From contig CAZYWA010000263.1 of assembly GCA_964650975.1 (NCBI GenBank), forward strand, positions 1-10,283: DNA of 10,283 bases. The letters run 5' to 3'. The stretch comes from CAZYWA01 sp964650975 [NCBI: uncultured bacterium]. Its GTDB lineage: Bacteria > JADJOY01. Both the position numbers and the translations under genes were made by a program. Shown piece after piece: positions 6,098-10,283 of the stretch. The notes under the pieces are model-generated. The model ran no database searches and was not told where the DNA came from. It saw only the letters and a list, made by a program, of their open reading frames with translations. Each line of letters starts with the position of its first letter. The stretch's first letter is position 1.

Positions 6098-6649
6098 TCA
6101 GCCGAGCGCCTGCTTGCGCTCGTCCTTGTCGCCCGAAGCCATCTCGACCGGATACCCGTGCTTCTGGATCTTCTTGCGCCAGAACGCGCGCTTCATCGGG
6201 CTCACACGGTCCAGCATCACCTTGCCGTCGAGGTGGTCGATCTCGTGCTGCAGCGCCACGCCGACCAGCGCCGAGCCTTCCACGGTCACGGGGTGACCGT
6301 TCTCGTCGATCGCCGTCACCTCGACGTGCGCGTGGCGCTTCACGTCGAGCACCAGGCCGGGGATGCTGAGGCAGCCTTCGGGCCAGATCACGTCGCCGTG
6401 CGAGCCGGTGATCTCGGGGTTCAGCAGCCTGAGGATGCGGGTGCCGCGGTTCTCGATGTCCGCGTCGATGACCAGCGCGCGCAATCCGACGCCGATCTGC
6501 GGTGCGGCGACGCCCACGCCGTTCTCGGCGAACATCGTCGCGATCAGGTCGTCGAAAAGCGCGAGGATCTCGGCACTCACCTCCGCGACCTCTTTGGCCG
6601 GGGTGGCGAGCACGGGCGCCGGGTATTTGACGATCTCTCGGGCAGCCAA
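6098..6649 (-). CDS. def: Peptide deformylase
   Basis: Removes the N-formyl group from the initiator Met of nascent proteins at the ribosome. All three family motifs are intact: G44VGVAAPQ (motif I), E91GCLS (motif II, metal ligand Cys93) and H135EIDH (motif III, metal ligands His135 and His139, catalytic Glu136). The 183-residue length is normal. The C-terminus carries a Lys- and Arg-rich tail (FWRKKIQKHG, then KDERKQ). The start is TTG, chosen because AGAGGTG lies just upstream and the chain then begins AAREIVKYP, the usual start of the fold. It is not next to fmt, its common partner. It sits between a glycosyltransferase and a methyltransferase and appears to have its own promoter. Confidence 0.97.
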   Translation of the reverse strand: MAAREIVKYPAPVLATPAKEVAEVSAEILALFDDLIATMFAENGVGVAAPQIGVGLRALVIDADIENRGTRILRLLNPEITGSHGDVIWPEGCLSIPGLVLDVKRHAHVEVTAIDENGHPVTVEGSALVGVALQHEIDHLDGKVMLDRVSPMKRAFWRKKIQKHGYPVEMASGDKDERKQALG

Positions 6650-6653
6650 GACA

Positions 6654-6660
6654 CACCTCT
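6654..6660 (-). promoter_or_regulatory. Ribosome binding site of def, deciding a TTG start
   Basis: AGAGGTG on the minus strand; the AGAGG core is 6 bases before the TTG. No ATG or GTG lies closer to the conserved N-terminus, so this site supports TTG initiation. Confidence 0.7.
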
Positions 6661-6673
6661 CGTGGAGCGAGCC

Positions 6674-6703
6674 AGGATAGCCGCCCCGAGCCTCGAGCTA
6701 CAA
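6674..6703 (-). promoter_or_regulatory. Candidate sigma-70-type promoter of def
   Basis: TTGTAG (6698-6703) and TATCCT (6674-6679) on the minus strand, separated by 18 bases. Each matches 4 of 6 positions of TTGACA / TATAAT. It lies in the 72-base gap between the glycosyltransferase and def and would start a leader of roughly 20 bases. Recognised by eye only. Confidence 0.4.
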
Positions 6704-6721
6704 GGCGTAGCCGTGCCGGGG

Positions 6722-7903
6722 TTACCCGCCGGCCAACCGGGGTTGGCCCCTCGCTTCGCGCTTGGCGATCGCGACCTCGCGCACCACCGCTTCCATGCGG
6801 GCGCCCATCGCCTCGACGCCGTGGGGCTCGGCCGCCGCGCGCGCGGCGGCGCCGAGAGCGGCGGGACCGCCGAGCGCCAGGACCCGATCGATCGCGGCGC
6901 CCACCGAAGCTCCCGATGCGTCTCCGGCCACGATCCCCTCGGCGAGAGCACCGGTGAGCAGATCGACCGCGCCGACGGACGAGGTCGCCACCACCGGCAA
7001 GCCGCTGGCGAGCCCTTCGAGGACCACGTTGCCGAACGCCTCCTGGAACGATGCCAGCACCAGCAGGTCGGACGCGGCGAAGAATCGCTCGAGGTCGTCG
7101 CGAGCGCCCAGAAACGAGCAGCGTCCGGCCACGCCGAGCCGCTCGGCGAGCGCCCGGAACTTGCGGTCGTCGCGATCTCGTCCCGCGATCACCAGACGAT
7201 GACCGGGGCGAGCCGCGACCGCTTCCAGGATCGCGGCCAGCCCTTTCCGCTCCCAGCCGATGCCGACGAAGAGCACCACCGCCGCCGTCTCCGCGATGCC
7301 CAGCTCGGCGCGTACCGTGGCCCGGTGCCGCTCACGGTTCGCGGGATGGAAGCGAACCAGGTCGACGCCGTTGGTGACGACCTCGATGCGCTCGCGGGGA
7401 AAGCCGTAAGTCCGGTGGATCTCGTCGCGCACCAGGTTGGAGAGCGCCACCACGCGGATCGGCGCCTCGCTGGTGAAGAGCCGCCGCTCGACGTCGAGGA
7501 TCAGCCGGTCGTAGGCGCTGAGGCGCACCGGACGGCCCTCGATTCGCGCCACCACCTCGACGTAGTCCTTGTGGGTGCCGCCCTCGCAGCGGTAGAGGTC
7601 CTGCCCCAGCGTGCGTCCGAAGCCGACCACCACGTCGTAGCCGTCGACCGCCACGCGGCGCGCGCCGGCCAGCAGCTGGCGGTAGCGGCGGATCCGGCCG
7701 AACCGGGAGTCGGGCAGCCGGTGCGCGCGAAACCACGGCTCGGGAGCGGCCCGGAACCGCGCGCAGTGCACGTGCACGTCGTGACCGCGGCCGGCCAGAT
7801 AGCGGCCGACGTCGATCAGGTCGCGCTCGCTGCCTCCCACGTGCGCGAAGATCCGATGGACCAGCGCCACGCGCAGCGGCCCGGAGGCCTCCGACACCGT
7901 CAT
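6722..7903 (-). CDS. GT4-family glycosyltransferase, WaaG-like (lipopolysaccharide core)
   Basis: A 393-residue GT-B retaining glycosyltransferase, likely adding a sugar from a nucleotide-sugar donor to the LPS core at the inner face of the inner membrane. The N-terminal domain starts RVALVHRIFAHVGGSERD, with the glycine loop of GT-B enzymes. The segment GYDVVVGFGRTLGQDLYRCE (about 88-107) resembles WaaG/RfaG. Further on are NGVD (178-181), VGIGWERKGL (about 213-222) and the EX7E motif E288AFGNVVLE296 followed by GLPVVATSSVGA. The ATG at 7903 leaves a 13-base gap after ybeY. An in-frame TTG at 7933 would add ten residues and overlap ybeY by 17 bases; neither has a strong Shine-Dalgarno, and I prefer the ATG because the fold starts about ten residues later. 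A perfect 8-base inverted repeat (6731-6748) lies in the last codons. The sugar and acceptor cannot be told. Confidence 0.9.
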   Translation of the reverse strand: MTVSEASGPLRVALVHRIFAHVGGSERDLIDVGRYLAGRGHDVHVHCARFRAAPEPWFRAHRLPDSRFGRIRRYRQLLAGARRVAVDGYDVVVGFGRTLGQDLYRCEGGTHKDYVEVVARIEGRPVRLSAYDRLILDVERRLFTSEAPIRVVALSNLVRDEIHRTYGFPRERIEVVTNGVDLVRFHPANRERHRATVRAELGIAETAAVVLFVGIGWERKGLAAILEAVAARPGHRLVIAGRDRDDRKFRALAERLGVAGRCSFLGARDDLERFFAASDLLVLASFQEAFGNVVLEGLASGLPVVATSSVGAVDLLTGALAEGIVAGDASGASVGAAIDRVLALGGPAALGAAARAAAEPHGVEAMGARMEAVVREVAIAKREARGQPRLAGG

Positions 7904-7916
7904 CCGCTGGCTCGAT

Positions 7917-8393
7917 TCACGTACGATGCCCAAGCTCGGCCAGCACCTGACGTTCGCGCGCGCGCATCCGCTCGCGCTCGAGCCGAGATCCCACGTGATC
8001 GTAGCCCAGCAAGTGAAGGATTGCGTGGATCAGCGCCAGATCTCGCTCGCGGAGTGGATCACGTCCCGCGCCCAGCGCCTGGCGACGGATGGTCCGCGGC
8101 GCCAGCACCACGTCGCCCAGCATCGGCGAGCCCGCCTCTCCCGAGTCGCTCTGCGGGAAGGACAGCACGTTGGTGGTCCGGTCGCGCCCGAGGTGATCGC
8201 GGTTGAGCGAGCGCATCTCGGCATCGTCCACCACCAGCACCGACAGCTCGCCGGGCGGCGACCCGAGGGCCCGCAGGATCCGCTCGAGGACGCCGCTGAG
8301 CTCGCGCTCGTCGACCGTCTCCTCGGTGCAGCGATTGGCGAGCAGCACCCGCTTCGATCTGCGGTGCACGGTTCTCGCGGCCAGTGCGGGCAC
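7917..8393 (-). CDS. ybeY: Endoribonuclease / rRNA maturation factor YbeY
   Basis: YbeY (UPF0054) is a zinc metalloprotein for 16S rRNA 3'-end maturation and late 30S quality control. The signature H123AILHLLGYDH133 gives the three zinc ligands His123, His127 and His133. LNRDHLGRDRTTNVLSFP (63-80) is the second conserved block, including the Arg region implicated in activity. The length of 158 residues is normal. An in-frame TGA lies two codons upstream of the GTG at 8393, so the start is this GTG or a later one such as the GTG at codon 9. The N-terminus is Arg-rich. It follows phoH by 29 bases; phoH-ybeY is a widely conserved pair. The HD-domain membrane phosphodiesterase often found between them is absent here. 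Confidence 0.96.
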   Translation of the reverse strand: MPALAARTVHRRSKRVLLANRCTEETVDERELSGVLERILRALGSPPGELSVLVVDDAEMRSLNRDHLGRDRTTNVLSFPQSDSGEAGSPMLGDVVLAPRTIRRQALGAGRDPLRERDLALIHAILHLLGYDHVGSRLERERMRARERQVLAELGHRT

Positions 8394-8422
8394 GTTTCAG
8401 CACCCAGCCATGGATCACGACC

Positions 8423-9457
8423 TCACGACCGTCGCGGCGATCCGTGAACGGCGGTGCGTGCGCCGGCACCGCCATGAGCTTCGCCGTGGCGTGGGCCGGC
8501 CGACCCGCGGAGCCGCTCGTAGGCGTCGACGATGCGCCGCACCAGGCGGTGCCGGACCACGTCCTCGGGGCCGAAGTACGAGAACGCAATGCCTTCGACG
8601 CCGTCGAGCACCTCGAGCGCTTCGAGGAGCCCGGATCGGGTGGCCGCGGGCAAGTCGATCTGGGTCACGTCGCCGGTCACCACGGCGCGCGAGCCGACTC
8701 CCAGGCGGGTGAGGAACATCTTCATCTGCTCGGTGGTGGTGTTCTGCGCCTCGTCGAGGATCACGAACGCGTCCGACAGGGTGCGGCCGCGCATGAAGGC
8801 GAGAGGCGCCACTTCGATGGTGCCGCGGGCCGTGAGCTTGGTGGCGTGCTCGAACTCCATCATGTCGTGGAGCGCATCGTGGAGCGGGCGCAGGTAAGGA
8901 TTCACCTTCTCGGCGAGGTCGCCAGGCAGGAACCCGAGCTTCTCGCCGGCCTCGACCGCCGGCCGGGTCAACACGATCCTGCGCACCTGGTGGCGCTTGA
9001 GCGCGGCCACGGCCATCGCCATCGCCAGGTAGGTCTTGCCGGTTCCGGCGGGTCCGATGCCGAACACCAGGTCGTGCTCGCGCATCAGGTCGATGTAGCG
9101 CTTCTGGTTGAGGCTGCGCGGGGCCACGCGCCGCTTGTCGGCGGCGATGTAGATCGTGTCGAGGAAGATTTCCTTCAGATGCGCCCGGGCATTGGCGGCG
9201 ATGATCGTGTAGGCGTGCTCCATGTCGTCGGCGAACACCGGATGTCCGGCCTGGATCAGCTCGAAGAGCTCGTGCAGCACCCGGCTCGCGACCTCCACGT
9301 CATGCTCGACGCCGTCGATGCGCAGCTCCTGACCGCGCGCGTGGATCTTGACGCCGGCGAGGTTCGCGAGCCGCGTCAGCGATTCGTTCTTTTCGCCGAA
9401 CAGCACCCGCGCCGCGTCGGTGTCGGCGAACTCGAGGACTCGGCTCACGTCGTCCAT
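8423..9457 (-). CDS. phoH: PhoH-family ATPase (PhoL/YbeZ type) with N-terminal KH-like domain
   Basis: A cytoplasmic nucleotide-binding protein thought to act in RNA metabolism with YbeY, probably as an RNA helicase-like ATPase. The N-terminal 100 residues hold the KH-like part seen in YbeZ-type proteins (FGEKNESLTRLANLAGVKI onward). The PhoH domain (about 113-320) has Walker A G135PAGTGKT, TRPAVEAGEKLGFLPGDL (164-181), Walker B F231VILDEAQN and the TGDVTQIDLP sensor block (261-270). The full length is 344 residues. The last roughly 30 residues are Gly/Arg/His-rich and not conserved-looking. The ATG start is 19 bases after the DUF4388 gene, with only a weak Shine-Dalgarno, so coupled translation is possible. 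The symbol ybeZ/phoL would suit equally. Confidence 0.97.
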   Translation of the reverse strand: MDDVSRVLEFADTDAARVLFGEKNESLTRLANLAGVKIHARGQELRIDGVEHDVEVASRVLHELFELIQAGHPVFADDMEHAYTIIAANARAHLKEIFLDTIYIAADKRRVAPRSLNQKRYIDLMREHDLVFGIGPAGTGKTYLAMAMAVAALKRHQVRRIVLTRPAVEAGEKLGFLPGDLAEKVNPYLRPLHDALHDMMEFEHATKLTARGTIEVAPLAFMRGRTLSDAFVILDEAQNTTTEQMKMFLTRLGVGSRAVVTGDVTQIDLPAATRSGLLEALEVLDGVEGIAFSYFGPEDVVRHRLVRRIVDAYERLRGSAGPRHGEAHGGAGARTAVHGSPRRS

Positions 9458-9476
9458 GGCTCGGGGGACCGGGGCG

Positions 9477-10283
9477 TCACGGGGTGGAAGCGGACTCGGC
9501 GCGCCTGGGGGTCAGCACCCCGCGGGCGGATCCGCCGTAAGTGTAGCGCCGCTCCGCGAGACTCAGATCGAAGCGCGACACCAGGCGATCGTCCGCGAGA
9601 GCCGCGAGAGCCGTGGGGAATTTACCGTGCTCGAGCCGGTAGAGCTCGAGCGCTTCTCGCACCGCGCGGGCACGGCCTTCCACGATCGCGGAGGCGAACC
9701 CCTCGGTGTCCGCTCCCAGCACCAGCTGCAGCATCTGCCCGCGGTCGGAGCCGGCGAACGCGGGCGCGATGAGCGCCACCGTGGTCAGCAGCAAGCAGGC
9801 GCCCAGCACCACGTTGAGAGTGGCGAGCGCCGCGGTGGCGTTCCAGCGGCGCCGCTTCCCGAGGACCAGCCGTTTGGTCAGGGCCTCGCCAGCGACCACC
9901 AAGCGGACCAGCCCCTTCTCCTGCAGGCCCTTGAGCGCCTTGCACGCCTCGAACTCGCCGATGCGCGAGCGGTAGATCGCCCGTTGCACGCTCAGGTGGT
10001 CGGTCGCGAGCTCGAGCATCAGCCATTCGGCGTCGGAGAGCCCGCGCCCCGGCTCGTCGGCGCGCGGCGTGAGCGGCTTGCGCACTTTCTCGCCGACCTC
10101 GGTCTTCTCGACGATGCGATCGAAGGTCGGCACCCACTTCTTGATCTGCGGCCATTCGTCGACCATCCGGAAGCTGTCCATCAGCAGATGGTCGGTCGGG
10201 ATCGGGTTGATGAGCCCGCGCTCGTAATCGGGCAGACCGGGGCGGAACTCGAAGCGGCCCTGCTTCCAGGTGAAGACCCGGAA
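9477..10283 (-). CDS. DUF4388 / winged-helix / transmembrane protein with pseudopilin-like tail (N-terminus outside the window)
   Basis: The 268 C-terminal residues are visible; the frame stays open to the right edge, so the start lies beyond it. The first 30 residues (FRVFTWKQGRFEFRPG...) match the end of a DUF4388 (PATAN-like) domain, found in gliding, two-component and signalling proteins of myxobacteria and relatives. Residues about 84-128 look like the small winged-helix that often follows (LSDAEWLMLELATD... EFEACKALKGLQEKGLVRLV). A basic stretch GKRRRW precedes one membrane helix (about 149-176). The outer part holds AVREALELYRLEHGKFPTAL (about 207-226) and RRYTYGG, reminiscent of the region after the helix in GspG-type pseudopilins. 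It lies upstream of phoH by 19 bases. Function unknown; a membrane-bound sensor or scaffold linking the cytoplasm to the periplasm is an inference. Confidence 0.75.
   Translation of the reverse strand, partial: FRVFTWKQGRFEFRPGLPDYERGLINPIPTDHLLMDSFRMVDEWPQIKKWVPTFDRIVEKTEVGEKVRKPLTPRADEPGRGLSDAEWLMLELATDHLSVQRAIYRSRIGEFEACKALKGLQEKGLVRLVVAGEALTKRLVLGKRRRWNATAALATLNVVLGACLLLTTVALIAPAFAGSDRGQMLQLVLGADTEGFASAIVEGRARAVREALELYRLEHGKFPTALAALADDRLVSRFDLSLAERRYTYGGSARGVLTPRRAESASTP

Noticed and set aside
6704-6718. A second sigma-54-like match (CGGCACG-GCTA-CGCC) upstream of def
   Set aside because: The -24 half is good, but the invariant GC of the -12 half is CC, and def is a housekeeping gene with a better sigma-70-like match close by.
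6731-6748. Perfect inverted repeat GGCCAACC-GG-GGTTGGCC at the end of the glycosyltransferase gene, considered as a terminator
   Set aside because: It lies within the last codons, has a two-base spacer and is not followed by a T run, so a factor-independent terminator is not supported.
5945-8206. A 753-codon open frame on the plus strand across def, the glycosyltransferase and ybeY
   Set aside because: It is antisense to three genes with intact family motifs, its translation is low-complexity (rich in Arg, Ala, Gly, His, Asp) with no recognisable domain, and long shadow frames are expected in GC-rich DNA.
8384-9772. A 462-codon plus-strand open frame across phoH
   Set aside because: Antisense to phoH, which has complete Walker motifs; the translation shows no domain and is a compositional shadow.

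Overview
This is a GC-rich chromosomal segment from a Gram-negative-type (diderm) bacterium that respires with multiheme c-type cytochromes. Every gene I can support lies on the minus strand, so transcription runs from the right edge to the left edge. Outer-membrane lipopolysaccharide is suggested by a WaaG-like glycosyltransferase. A DUF4388 protein and multiheme cytochromes together fit Myxococcota, Desulfuromonadota-like, Acidobacteriota or Eisenbacteria-type lineages, but the sequence alone does not decide between them. Coding density is very high. The longest gap between genes is 191 bases, and no RNA gene, insertion sequence or CRISPR array is visible.

Right part (10283 down to about 6722): the 3' end of a DUF4388 / winged-helix / single-membrane-helix protein, then phoH (KH + PhoH ATPase), ybeY (rRNA-processing metalloprotein) and a WaaG-like GT4 glycosyltransferase. 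These are closely spaced and probably one transcript. Middle part (about 6721 to 5320): peptide deformylase (def) with a TTG start, a good Shine-Dalgarno and a plausible sigma-70-like promoter, followed by a class I SAM methyltransferase of unknown substrate.

Left part (about 5200 to 1): an electron-transfer and hydrogenase-maturation operon. It begins after a gap that holds a sigma-54-like promoter candidate and a cluster of GGAAC/GTTCC half-sites. The order is a periplasmic triheme c7-type cytochrome, an 11-heme membrane-anchored cytochrome c, a four-helix cytochrome b (start overlapping the previous stop as ATGA), hypF and hypC. HypC runs off the left edge, and hypD/hypE and possibly the [NiFe] hydrogenase subunits may lie beyond it. 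The b + multiheme c + c7 set resembles the inner-membrane quinone/cytochrome conduits of metal-reducing bacteria (Cbc-type complexes with PpcA-like shuttles). Its tight linkage to hypF-hypC suggests that H2 oxidation or evolution is coupled to a periplasmic multiheme wire. This is the most interesting part of the window.
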